DNA from: Xanthomonas hortorum | Lineage (GTDB): Bacteria; Pseudomonadota; Gammaproteobacteria; Xanthomonadales; Xanthomonadaceae | Assembly: GCF_002940005.1 (NCBI RefSeq) | Contig: NZ_MDEF01000013.1 | Strand: one strand, 5' to 3' | Length of the DNA: 64,000 nt | Part shown: positions 48,706 through 59,250 of the stretch, one piece after another | How positions within the stretch are numbered: the stretch's first letter is position 1 | Layout of the letters: each line of letters opens with the position of its first letter | The notes under the pieces: model-generated | What the model was told of the DNA's origin: nothing | What the model saw: the letters and a program-made list of their open reading frames with translations, nothing else | The model's database searches: none | Translations under genes and position numbers: made by a program

Positions 48706-49368
48706 TCAAGGCGTGGCGGACGGATTCGCGCAGCGGCTTTCGTCCAGCACCCGGCGCATTTGATCGAAGCGCTGCTTGCGTTCGGCCGATTGCGCCTCGT
48801 CGGAGAAGCGCCAGGTCGCCTCGGCCTGCTCGGCGCGTTTGCGCCAGGCCTCGCACAGGCTCTGATCCGGTACCGGCGCGCAGCGATCGGTGACCACCTC
48901 GCAGGCGCTGCCGCCGCCGGTGGCCGGCCCGCCTGCCAAGTTGGTGGTCTGCATCGGCAGGCAGCGCGTGGCCGGTTCGCGGTCTTCGGTGAAATAGCGT
49001 CCGTTGTCGTGCGCGGTGCATTCGAACAACGGCGGCGGTGGCAGTGTGGAGGTAGAGGCAGGTGACGTCGGCGCAACCGGTGCTGGTGCCGCAACGGGCG
49101 CGGCAGCGGGCGCCTCGGTTTTCGGGGTGGCGCGCGGTTGTGCAGAGGGCGCTGTGCGCGCAGGCGATGCTGCGCTCGATCCGCCGGGCGCAAACGGCAC
49201 GGCGGCCGGCGCAGTCATCACTTTCTTTTGCTGCTGCACGCCTTTCGGGCACGGCATGTTCTGCACCGTAAGCGCGCCGGTCGGATCGGTGCAGCGGTAG
49301 ATGGTCACGTCCTGGGCGCTGGCAACCGACATCCATCCCATCAACAACAACAACAGCCAGCGCCTCAT
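48706..49368 (-). CDS. Exported DUF4124-domain protein (second of a tandem pair)
   Basis: 220 residues from the ATG at 49368, which overlaps the stop of the preceding gene (ATGA); an upstream TTG in the frame is not needed. Signal peptide (MRRWLLLLLMGWMSVASA), then a DUF4124 domain (VTIYRCTDPTGALTVQNMPC) with its two Cys, an Ala/Pro/Thr-rich spacer and a C-terminal Cys-rich helical region (six more Cys, e.g. CAPVPDQSLCEAWRKRAEQA). Such proteins are periplasmic and of unknown role. Confidence 0.82.
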   Translation of the reverse strand: MRRWLLLLLMGWMSVASAQDVTIYRCTDPTGALTVQNMPCPKGVQQQKKVMTAPAAVPFAPGGSSAASPARTAPSAQPRATPKTEAPAAAPVAAPAPVAPTSPASTSTLPPPPLFECTAHDNGRYFTEDREPATRCLPMQTTNLAGGPATGGGSACEVVTDRCAPVPDQSLCEAWRKRAEQAEATWRFSDEAQSAERKQRFDQMRRVLDESRCANPSATP

Positions 49369-50156
49369 GCGCCGCCGCAATCGCGCTGCAGGCGTGCGTC
49401 GATGCCGCGTTGTTCGCGGCTGAGGTCCTCGCGCTCGCTCTGCAAGGCGCTGTTATAGCGCCGGATCAGCTCCCAGCGACGATCGGCCAGCCGCCCGCAG
49501 ACTTGCTGCTCCGGCAGGGCATGGCATTCGTCGCGGATCTGCACATTGCCGTAGGGCACGATCACCGTGCCGCCGTGGCCACCGCCGTTGTAACCACCCT
49601 GATAGCCGCCTTGATAGTCGCCTTGATAGTCGCCGCCGCCGAAGCTTGCACTGCCGCGGAGGCTTCCACCTCGCCCGGAGCCGCCCTGCACTGATGCCGC
49701 CGGGCGCGGGCTCACCGAGATCGGCGGACGCTGGATGCCGCCGCCGTTGATCGGCCGGGCAATGCCGTTGCCCACATAGGCGGGGCCCCAGGTCGGCACC
49801 CAGCGCGGATTGCCTTCCGGGCTGTCGCTTGTGTAGCGGTTGCCGTCTTCGGTGGTGCACTCGTACATCGGCTGCGGCGGCTGCACGGTGATGATGCGCA
49901 CCTCGCGCGGCGGCTGCGTCGCGACGGCGGCAGGGGCGATGACGGCGCGTTCCGGTCGCGGCGGCGGATCTTGCGGACGCTGCAGGTCCAGCACCTGCTG
50001 GCGCCCGCTGCTGCACGGCGCATCCTGCAGCGCCACGGTGCCGGTGCTGCTGACGCAGCGGTAGATCCGTACATTCGGATCGGGTTTGGTCGCGGTACTG
50101 GCCGCCGACGCAGGCAGCGCGGTGGCCAGCAACAGAAGGGTCAGGACGGTACGCAT
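49365..50156 (-). CDS. Exported DUF4124-domain protein (first of a tandem pair)
   Basis: 263 residues. Signal peptide (MRTVLTLLLLATALPASAAS), DUF4124 domain (VRIYRCVSSTGTVALQDAPC), a Pro-rich spacer, a second small Cys-containing segment (MYECTTEDGNRYTSD) resembling half a DUF4124 unit, a Gly/Tyr-rich stretch with QGGYQGGYNGGG and a helical C-terminus with Cys pairs (CHALPEQQVCGRLADRRWEL). Layout and motif order match the downstream overlapping gene, so the two are duplicates. Both follow tsaC on the same strand at 161 bp. Confidence 0.82.
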   Translation of the reverse strand: MRTVLTLLLLATALPASAASTATKPDPNVRIYRCVSSTGTVALQDAPCSSGRQQVLDLQRPQDPPPRPERAVIAPAAVATQPPREVRIITVQPPQPMYECTTEDGNRYTSDSPEGNPRWVPTWGPAYVGNGIARPINGGGIQRPPISVSPRPAASVQGGSGRGGSLRGSASFGGGDYQGDYQGGYQGGYNGGGHGGTVIVPYGNVQIRDECHALPEQQVCGRLADRRWELIRRYNSALQSEREDLSREQRGIDARLQRDCGGA

Positions 50157-50317
50157 GACCGCAGTGTGCGCGTCTGGCCGGCTGTGTCAAAGGGGGAGCG
50201 GCTGAACTGGTTTGGGTCATGCAGGCGGGCGGATCAGCGACGCGGCAACCGCATAGGGCTTCGCGCCCCGCCGCACGCGCCATCTGGCCTGGGTCTACAA
50301 CGCGCCCACTAGTTCAC

Positions 50318-50893
50318 TCAGTCGCGCAGGATCTGCCCGCTGCGCGCATCGCGGATCTGGGTCGGCTGCGCCAGTGCGCCCACCTCGCCATCCACCACGC
50401 CATCGATGCTGACCAGCAGCGCCGGATCCAGTGATTGACGGCTGCGTGCGGGTGGCTCACCGGCCAGGTTGGCGCTGGTGGACACCAACGGGGCGCCCCA
50501 GGCTGCGCAGAGCGCGGCGACGACCGGATGCGCGCTGATGCGCACCGCCAGCCCGTCATGCGCGCCAGTGACCCAGCGCGGCGCCTGTGCGGTGACTGGC
50601 AGGATCCAGGTGTGCGGGCCCGGCCAGCTGACCAGCACCTCCTGCTTGCGCGCAGGCTCCAGTGCGTCGAAATCCACCCACTCGTGCAAGATGTCCACGC
50701 TGGCGGCCACCACGATCACGCCCTTGTCGACCGGACGCCGCTTGATCGCCAGCAGCCGCAGCACGGCCGCTTCCTGGCGCGGGTCGCAACCCAGTCCCCA
50801 CACCGCTTCGGTGGGATAGGCGATCACGCCGCCCCGGGTCAGGGCAGCGACGGCGTTATCCAAGCTGAGCGCGGGGCTGGGTGCCGATTGCAT
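50318..50893 (-). CDS. tsaC: Threonylcarbamoyl-AMP synthase TsaC (YrdC)
   Basis: Makes L-threonylcarbamoyladenylate from Thr, bicarbonate and ATP for t6A modification of ANN-decoding tRNAs. 191 residues with YPTEAVWGLGCDP, the KRRPVDKG loop, WPGPHTWI and STSANLAGEP. It starts 8 bp after the topA stop, so the two are co-transcribed. This topA-tsaC linkage, with smg and dprA nearby, is conserved in gammaproteobacteria. Confidence 0.95.
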   Translation of the reverse strand: MQSAPSPALSLDNAVAALTRGGVIAYPTEAVWGLGCDPRQEAAVLRLLAIKRRPVDKGVIVVAASVDILHEWVDFDALEPARKQEVLVSWPGPHTWILPVTAQAPRWVTGAHDGLAVRISAHPVVAALCAAWGAPLVSTSANLAGEPPARSRQSLDPALLVSIDGVVDGEVGALAQPTQIRDARSGQILRD

Positions 50894-50901
50894 CGTGCGA
50901 C

Positions 50902-53394
<2,493 letters not shown>

Positions 53395-53485
53395 GGTGGT
53401 TAATTCTTTGGGCAGGGCCCGGGGGGCAGGTAGCGTGGCCTAATTGGCCGGTGGAGGGAAGCAGATCGGCTGTTTCCCACACGTC

Positions 53486-53512
53486 AACGCCCGGGATGGT
53501 AGCCCGGGCGTT
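53486..53512. other. Hairpin between the GYF_2-RDD gene and topA
   Basis: Perfect 10-bp stem AACGCCCGGG / CCCGGGCGTT with a 7-base loop. There is no U-tract on the minus strand, so it is at best a partial terminator or an attenuating structure in the topA leader. Confidence 0.5.
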
Positions 53513-53576
53513 CAGTTCTCTTATTAGAAAGATCACGGCAGACGCCGCCGTGTCAAGCGGCTTCGGCCACGAACCC

Positions 53577-54812
53577 TCAGTTCTGGCTCATTCCGATGGC
53601 TGCAATCATGATTGCGGCGAAGATCACGCCAATCACTACTATCACCGCATAAATGGCCAGCACCACAATCGTGACTGTGTCCAGCCCCGTGGATTGCCGC
53701 TCCGGGTGATCGGTGAAGGCCCAGCGATCTACCACCAGGGTCTCGCACACTTTGTCGTGCGGGGCCTGCTTGCGCTGGGTCATGCCGGCCATGAACGCCG
53801 CCACGATCGCGCCGATGCCCAGGGTGAGCACGCTGATCAGCATGTAGGCTAGGTAGCGCAACACATTGCGCCAAAAGCCGACCCGGCCGCCGTTGCTGTC
53901 GGCACGCACCAGCTTGATCCCGCAGGCGAGCTTGCCCAGGCTGGCCTGGTGCCGGCTGGACTGCATCCAGGCGAAATACAGCGTCGGGATGGCCAGACCG
54001 ATGCCATACGACACCACCATGATCGCGATGCCGAGCGCGCTGCCGTCGTCCAGCGCCGAACCGGAATCGCCGCGGGTGGTTGCCAGCGCCACGACGAACA
54101 CCAACGGGATCACGATCAGATACACCGCGAAGGTGGTCACGAAGCTGTCCAGAATGCTGGCCGCCACGCGCCGCCACAGGCCGGCGTAGACAACCGGGGC
54201 ATCCTGCAAAGCAACGCCTGCTGTGGGTGCGGCGGCGGCTACGGAGTTCCAGGCGCTGGGAATTGGCACGCCAGCGGGTGTCTGCAACGAGGCATCGGCG
54301 GGCGTCGCAGGCGCGTCCGAGGCCTCGGTCAGGATGGGGCTTGAGGCCGCCGGGGTTGTCGCTGCCTCTGCCGGCGTGGTGGACCACGCTACCGGATCTG
54401 CCGGTGCAGCGTGCTCGCTTGGCGGAATCTGCTGCTGATCCACTGCTGCAGGGTAATTGGCAAGGCCAGATTCGGTCTGCGCGAGCGAAGCGTCTGCAGC
54501 GGAGCCGGCAAACGGCGCCGCTGCGGCGGGCGCGTTATCCACCGGGGCGCTGGTCGGGTAAACCGTCGCCTGCGGTTCACTGCCCGCAACGTCCACGGGC
54601 GTATATCCGGTCGGCTCGGGGGGCGCCGGCACTGCCGTGTCGACGCCCAGTTCGGCCGCGACCTCGCGCAGCGCCATCCACTGCGGCAGACCTTCGCGCC
54701 AGACCAGGCTGGAGCGGTCGATGATGCCTTGCGACAGGCGTGCAACCAGCGTGTCGGTGTCGATCGGCCCCTGGCGTTCGCGCTGGGCGTCGGCGTAATA
54801 CCACTGCGTCAT
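53577..54812 (-). CDS. GYF_2-domain protein with C-terminal RDD membrane domain
   Basis: 411 residues. An N-terminal GYF_2 domain (residues ~1-57: QWYYADAQRERQGPI, SLVWREGLPQW) is followed by a ~150-residue disordered Ala/Pro/Thr-rich linker and an RDD domain with four TM segments (about 210-411; AGLWRRVAASILDSF carries the first Arg-Asp pair). GYF domains bind proline-rich peptides in eukaryotes; bacterial GYF_2 domains are little studied. Its GYF_2 domain is a clear paralogue of the one in the next gene upstream. Both sit between smg and topA. Confidence 0.85.
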   Translation of the reverse strand: MTQWYYADAQRERQGPIDTDTLVARLSQGIIDRSSLVWREGLPQWMALREVAAELGVDTAVPAPPEPTGYTPVDVAGSEPQATVYPTSAPVDNAPAAAAPFAGSAADASLAQTESGLANYPAAVDQQQIPPSEHAAPADPVAWSTTPAEAATTPAASSPILTEASDAPATPADASLQTPAGVPIPSAWNSVAAAAPTAGVALQDAPVVYAGLWRRVAASILDSFVTTFAVYLIVIPLVFVVALATTRGDSGSALDDGSALGIAIMVVSYGIGLAIPTLYFAWMQSSRHQASLGKLACGIKLVRADSNGGRVGFWRNVLRYLAYMLISVLTLGIGAIVAAFMAGMTQRKQAPHDKVCETLVVDRWAFTDHPERQSTGLDTVTIVVLAIYAVIVVIGVIFAAIMIAAIGMSQN

Positions 54813-54872
54813 TGATGTCCCCTTGGGTGAAACGATTGGCTAGAGCGTGAGATGCATTTGAGCTAACGCGCT

Positions 54873-55598
54873 CTAACCGCGGCAGTCCGGCGGAAGTTGG
54901 TTGTCGTCGATCTCGGAACTGCACTGCCAACTGCTGGCATCAGCGTCGAAATCCAGCCACAACGCCTTGCCATTGAGCTTGGCCGATTTCGGTGCATGCA
55001 TCACCGCTTCGATGCCGCACTGGGTGGTGTCGAAACGGCCGACCCGCACGCTGGTCAGCACGTCGCTTGCATAATGCTCGGGCGCCTGGAACCCGCTGTC
55101 GCCATTGACTGGACAACGGCCTTCCTGCGCGAGAAATTCGGCGATCTGCGGTTTTAATGGCGCCAATGCGGCCACCGCCTTGGCGACCTTGGTGCGTCCC
55201 ACATAGTCCTGATAAGCCGGCAGCGCGATTGCAGCCAGAATGCCGATCACCGCCACCAGGACAAACATCCCCACCACCGCGCCCAGCACCAACGCCAGCG
55301 ACCATCCCGGCCCGTGGTTCGTCAGGCGATGCGCTGGCAGTACAGACACGTGGGCAGGCGACATGTGTGCCGCCGCCGATGGCAGTGGCGGAGGCCGCGC
55401 TGCAGCGCCCAACTCGGTGGAGATCGGCGGTCCGAGTTCATCGGCGCAGGCGGACAGCGGCACCCATTGGGCCAGGCCTTCGCGCCAGACCAGGGTATCC
55501 AAGGCAATCGCGCGATCGCGATACAGGCCCAGCAAGGCCTCGCCGGCCACCGGGCCACGCCGATGGCGGTTGCCCTCGGCGTAATACCAACTGCTCAT
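54873..55598 (-). CDS. GYF_2 domain fused to a type IV pilin-like domain
   Basis: 241 residues from the ATG that yields MSSWYYAEG; the frame extends 31 codons upstream without support. Residues 1-57 are GYF_2 (SWYYAEGNRHRRGPV, TLVWREGLAQW). After a Pro/Ala linker, a TM helix (100-126) runs into IGILAAIALPAYQDYVGR, the hallmark of a type IV pilin alpha-1 helix. A globular pilin-like domain follows with four Cys (162, 194, 226, 239). The prepilin peptidase site (Gly-Phe-Thr-x-x-x-Glu) is absent, so it is probably not processed into a pilus and remains membrane-anchored with GYF_2 in the cytoplasm. It lies 40 bp after smg. Confidence 0.85.
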   Translation of the reverse strand: MSSWYYAEGNRHRRGPVAGEALLGLYRDRAIALDTLVWREGLAQWVPLSACADELGPPISTELGAAARPPPLPSAAAHMSPAHVSVLPAHRLTNHGPGWSLALVLGAVVGMFVLVAVIGILAAIALPAYQDYVGRTKVAKAVAALAPLKPQIAEFLAQEGRCPVNGDSGFQAPEHYASDVLTSVRVGRFDTTQCGIEAVMHAPKSAKLNGKALWLDFDADASSWQCSSEIDDNQLPPDCRG

Positions 55599-55638
55599 TC
55601 CCGTCACCACGCACGCGCTTCCATCGCGGCTTCGACCC

Positions 55639-56112
55639 TCAGTGTACGGGTTCAGGCTCGTCGAGGAACATCTGCGTTTCCATCCATGCATAGGCCGCTT
55701 CGGCGCCCGGCTGGTTGAACAGCACCATCAGCACCACCCACTTGAGGTCGTCCAGATCAAGCTCGTCCTGGTCCAGCGCCATGGCGCGGTCCAGCACCAA
55801 CTCGCGCTGATCGGCATCGAGAATGCGGTGTTGCTCCAGGAACATCAGAAACCCACGGCAATCCACATCGAGCTTGTCCAGTTCCGGGCCGTGGTAGATA
55901 CGCACCGGCCCGTCGACGTGCGGGCGCGCAACGCTAGGCCGCTGCTCGGAGAGCGCGTCCAGCCAATCGAAGGCTTTACTGATTTCTGCAGGGCTGAAGC
56001 CAGCCTGGAACAGGCCATTCTGAAGCGAGTCACGGTCACGGACCAGGTCCGCGTCTTCGCTGAAATAATGTTCGAACAGGTACAGCAGTACATCAAGAAT
56101 GCTCTCTTTCAT
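55639..56112 (-). CDS. smg: Smg family protein (DUF494)
   Basis: 157 residues: MKESILDVLLYLFEHYFSED at the N-terminus, acidic, helical, ending MFLDEPEPVH. Smg is conserved next to dprA (smf) and topA in many proteobacteria, as here, but its function is not established. It lies 43 bp after dprA and 40 bp before the GYF_2-pilin gene. Confidence 0.93.
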   Translation of the reverse strand: MKESILDVLLYLFEHYFSEDADLVRDRDSLQNGLFQAGFSPAEISKAFDWLDALSEQRPSVARPHVDGPVRIYHGPELDKLDVDCRGFLMFLEQHRILDADQRELVLDRAMALDQDELDLDDLKWVVLMVLFNQPGAEAAYAWMETQMFLDEPEPVH

Positions 56113-56155
56113 TGCCCCTCGGCCTGCGTCGCGCGACGCTGTGGAGGTGAAGAAA

Positions 56156-57292
56156 CTAGGGATTGCGGGTATAGCGACCGTGCTCGGTGACCACGTCTCC
56201 CTCCAGTTCCATGATGAGCAGCATGGAGGACAGCGTGGCGGCCGTCAATCCGGTGCGTTCGACCAATGCATCCATAGGGGTTGGGTCGTGGCCAAGTGCC
56301 TGCCACAAGCGCTGGTAGTCCGGATCCGGGCGCGCGGTGGGGACGTTGGGCGCCGTCATGGCCTGATCAGTGGGGGCGGCCAGGCGCTGGCGCAAGGCAT
56401 CGGCCAACTCGCCCGAGAGCAGGCGCAGCCCGTCGATGATCTGGGCCGGCTCCTGGGCCAGGGTGGCACCCTGACGGATCAGGTGATGGCAGCCGCGCGC
56501 GAGCGGATTGTGCAGCGAGCCGGGCAGGGCGAACACTTCACGCCCGGCCTCGGCTGCTAGCCGCGCGGTGATCAGCGCGCCCGAGCGCATGGCCGCTTCG
56601 ACCACCAGCGTGCCCAATGCCAGCCCGGCGATGATCCGGTTGCGGGCCGGGAAGTGCCCCGCGGCCGCCGCTGTACCGGGCAGGTACTCGCTGACGACCG
56701 CACCACGCGCGGCGATGCGATCGCGCAAGCCGTGATGGTGTGCGGGATAGGCCACATCGGTGCCGGTGCCGACCACCGCCACGGTGATGCTGTCGGCGCG
56801 GGCTAGCGCGGCCTCGTGGGCGATCGCATCCACGCCTGCCGCCATGCCGCTGACGATGCCCAGCCCGGCGCCCGCCAGGCTGGAAGCAAATGCGCGCGTG
56901 TGCTCCCGCCCTCCGGCCGTGGCTGCGCGGCTGCCGACCACCGCCACCGCTGGATGCCACAACGCATTGGGGTCGCCATCCACGAACAAGGCCAGCGGCG
57001 GATTGACCAGATGCCGCAACAGGGCGGGATAGTCCGGATCCTGCCAACCGATGAGGTGATGCCCGGGCTGCGCGCACCAGTGCAGCGCAGCGTCCAGCGC
57101 CTGCGTGTCGGGGACACGCAGCAGGGCCGATTGCAGCGCGTCGCAGCCGGCAGCGCGCCATGCATCGGAGCCGGCGGCAAGGATCTCGGCCGGCGAGGCG
57201 AACGTCGTTAGTAGCGTACGGCGCGGCGGGCTGCGGCCGCCGGCCAGCAGCAGGATCAACAACGCACGCAGGTCGGGAGCAATCAGGGCCAT
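56156..57292 (-). CDS. dprA: DNA-processing protein DprA (Smf)
   Basis: Binds incoming single-stranded DNA and loads RecA during natural transformation. 378 residues. N-terminal SAM-like part, then the Rossmann-like domain with VAVVGSRAATAGGREHTRAF, GIVSGMAAGVDAIAH, FPARNRIIAGLALGTLVVEA and SGALITARLAAEAGREVFAL. The C-terminal winged-helix part (GLTAATLSSMLLIMELEGDV) corresponds to the DML1-like domain. It lies 74 bp after the LysM gene in the same direction. No other competence gene is in the window. Confidence 0.95.
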   Translation of the reverse strand: MALIAPDLRALLILLLAGGRSPPRRTLLTTFASPAEILAAGSDAWRAAGCDALQSALLRVPDTQALDAALHWCAQPGHHLIGWQDPDYPALLRHLVNPPLALFVDGDPNALWHPAVAVVGSRAATAGGREHTRAFASSLAGAGLGIVSGMAAGVDAIAHEAALARADSITVAVVGTGTDVAYPAHHHGLRDRIAARGAVVSEYLPGTAAAAGHFPARNRIIAGLALGTLVVEAAMRSGALITARLAAEAGREVFALPGSLHNPLARGCHHLIRQGATLAQEPAQIIDGLRLLSGELADALRQRLAAPTDQAMTAPNVPTARPDPDYQRLWQALGHDPTPMDALVERTGLTAATLSSMLLIMELEGDVVTEHGRYTRNP

Positions 57293-57316
57293 GCGGTCAG
57301 CGTAGGCCGCAAACGA

Positions 57317-57340
57317 CGACGGCGCCCTCAGGCGCCGTCG
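57317..57340. other. Hairpin between the LysM gene and dprA
   Basis: Perfect 10-bp stem CGACGGCGCC / GGCGCCGTCG with a 4-base loop. Read on the minus strand it is followed by TCGTTTG, a weak U-tract; it may reduce read-through from the LysM gene into dprA. Confidence 0.5.
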
Positions 57341-57366
57341 CGTTACAGCATCGGATTTTGTCGCGC

Positions 57367-58503
57367 TTATTGCGCGTCTGGATGCTTGACGATGTAGCCC
57401 AGGCCGGTCGGCTTGACGCTTTCCATCACCAACGCATAGCTGACCTTGTCGAAGGTGCGGAACACCATCGCGTGTGAGACGTATTCGTCGGGCAGGCCGA
57501 CGGTGGAACCGGCTGGGCCGCTGAAATCGTCATCGGTCCGCGAAAAACGCGAGTGCTTGACGCGGTCGCTGACCGTACGGCCCTTGCGCCAGATCGAGAA
57601 CACGGTGCCGTTGTTGATGCCTTCGCGCGCGCCACCGGAGATGGCGATCACGTCGCGGGTACCGCCGACGATGAAGGCATCGGAGATGGCGAGTACGCGC
57701 AACTCGGTCTGCGTGGCCTGTTCCGAGGGCGGATGCGGAATGAACTGCAGATCGTACGGCTGGGCTTCGACCGCGATGATGCGATCGCCCGCACGCACTT
57801 CACGGCCGCTGTCCTGCAGCAGCAAAGTCGCCGCCTTGGAATTGCCGCCTGCCGCGCTGCGGGTAATGGTGCCGACGTTGACCTGGGCCAGTTCATAACC
57901 CAGGAACTCGCGGCGACTGCTCGGCGCGATGTAGTTCTTCCAGATGTTGCCGGAGCCGGCGACGCTATTGCCGGCCATATCCAGATCATCGTTGGGTTTG
58001 GGCAGGCTGAACTTCACGGTCGGGCGCACCACTGCAAAACGCTGCCCCGGCTGTGCGTCATCCAGGCCGACCACGTAGGCCAACTGGCCAGTAGTGGCAC
58101 GCGAACGACCGCCTTCCAGACCCACGACATACGGCAGGCCGTCGAAATCGTCGGTGACGCGCAGGTTTTTGAGAAACGGCTCGACGTCCGATAGCGGAAT
58201 CGCATTGATCGGCGCTTCCTGACGCGGGCCGGGCTGCACAGTGCCCTTGGCGACGCGATCCAGGTAGGCCAGGCTGATCACATCGCCCGGGTAGATCAGG
58301 TGCGGATTCTGAATTTGCGGATTGGCCTGCCAGATTTCCGGCCACAGCCACGGCTTTTGCAGAAAACGCCCAGCGATGTCCCAAAGGGTATCCCCCTTGC
58401 GCACCACGTAAGTCTCTGGATGTTCGCCCACCGCTTGCGCGGCAGCGTAGGTCGCGACGGTCAGCATCGCCGCAGCGACGACCGTACGAAGTCGTTTCAA
58501 CAT
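57367..58503 (-). CDS. Exported LysM-domain protein upstream of dprA
   Basis: 378 residues. Signal peptide (about 1-22, ending AAA), then an N-terminal LysM domain (ETYVVRKGDTLWDIAGRFLQ ... NPHLIYPGDVISL) and a ~290-residue beta-rich domain without recognised enzyme motifs (DRIIAVEAQPYDLQFIPHPP). Proteins of this layout often precede dprA and lie divergent to def in gammaproteobacteria, as here. Likely a periplasmic peptidoglycan-binding protein. The start at 58503 is preferred over 58542 because it gives a proper signal peptide. Confidence 0.87.
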   Translation of the reverse strand: MLKRLRTVVAAAMLTVATYAAAQAVGEHPETYVVRKGDTLWDIAGRFLQKPWLWPEIWQANPQIQNPHLIYPGDVISLAYLDRVAKGTVQPGPRQEAPINAIPLSDVEPFLKNLRVTDDFDGLPYVVGLEGGRSRATTGQLAYVVGLDDAQPGQRFAVVRPTVKFSLPKPNDDLDMAGNSVAGSGNIWKNYIAPSSRREFLGYELAQVNVGTITRSAAGGNSKAATLLLQDSGREVRAGDRIIAVEAQPYDLQFIPHPPSEQATQTELRVLAISDAFIVGGTRDVIAISGGAREGINNGTVFSIWRKGRTVSDRVKHSRFSRTDDDFSGPAGSTVGLPDEYVSHAMVFRTFDKVSYALVMESVKPTGLGYIVKHPDAQ

Positions 58504-58635
58504 GAGTGCCTTCTTGCCTGATTCCCCAACAGGTCCGCGCACTATAGTCCAGAAACCCCGGCGCTACGCAAGCAGTGCGCTAGAATAGGAGCGTCTTGCC
58601 GGCGCCGCGCCGGTGTTCCCAGCACGGGTAACCCC

Positions 58636-59148
58636 ATGGCTTTGCTCCCTATTCTCGAATTTCCCGACCCGCGGCTGCGCACCAAGGCCGTGCCGGTCGA
58701 TGCTGCCGAGGTCACCAGCCCGGCATTTCAACGCTTGCTCGACGATATGTTCCAGACCATGTACGAGGCGCCCGGCATCGGCCTGGCCGCCAGTCAGGTG
58801 GATGTGCACAAGCGTTTCATGGTGATCGACGTCAGCGACGAGAAGAACCTGCCGCAGGTGTTCATCAACCCGCAAATCGTCAGCAAACAGGGCGAACAGC
58901 TGTATCAGGAAGGCTGCCTGTCGGTGCCGGGCATCTATGCCGATGTCAGCCGTGCCGATGCGATCACGGTGCGCTATGTCGACCGCCACGGGCAGGCGCA
59001 GGAACTGAGCACCGAAGGCCTGCTGGCGGTGTGCATCCAGCATGAGATGGATCACCTGGACGGCAAGTTGTTTGTCGATTATCTGTCGCCGCTCAAGCGC
59101 GAGATGGTGCGCAAGAAACTGGCCAAGCAGCGCAAACACGTTGCCTGA
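58636..59148 (+). CDS. def: Peptide deformylase
   Basis: Removes the formyl group from nascent proteins. 170 residues, type 1 PDF with the three motifs: GIGLAASQ, EGCLS (metal ligand Cys94) and QHEMDHLDG (His136, Glu137, His140). First gene of def-fmt-rsmB, divergent from the LysM-dprA operon over 132 bp. Confidence 0.97.
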   Translation: MALLPILEFPDPRLRTKAVPVDAAEVTSPAFQRLLDDMFQTMYEAPGIGLAASQVDVHKRFMVIDVSDEKNLPQVFINPQIVSKQGEQLYQEGCLSVPGIYADVSRADAITVRYVDRHGQAQELSTEGLLAVCIQHEMDHLDGKLFVDYLSPLKREMVRKKLAKQRKHVA

Positions 59149-59154
59149 CGGCCG

Positions 59155-59245
59155 GGATTCGGGAGTCGGGATTCGGAAAGCCGGTTCTCTCACCGATTGC
59201 CGAATCCGCCCCTGCGACTCCCCAATTTCCACTCCCGAATCCCCC
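59155..59245 (+). repeat. Inverted heptamer repeats in the def-fmt gap
   Basis: Left arm with GGGATTC-GGGAGTC-GGGATTC and right arm with the reverse-complement-like GACTCCC ... ACTCCCGAATCCCCC. Together they could fold into a long imperfect hairpin filling almost the whole 102-base gap. Confidence 0.65.
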
Positions 59246-59250
59246 GCCCA

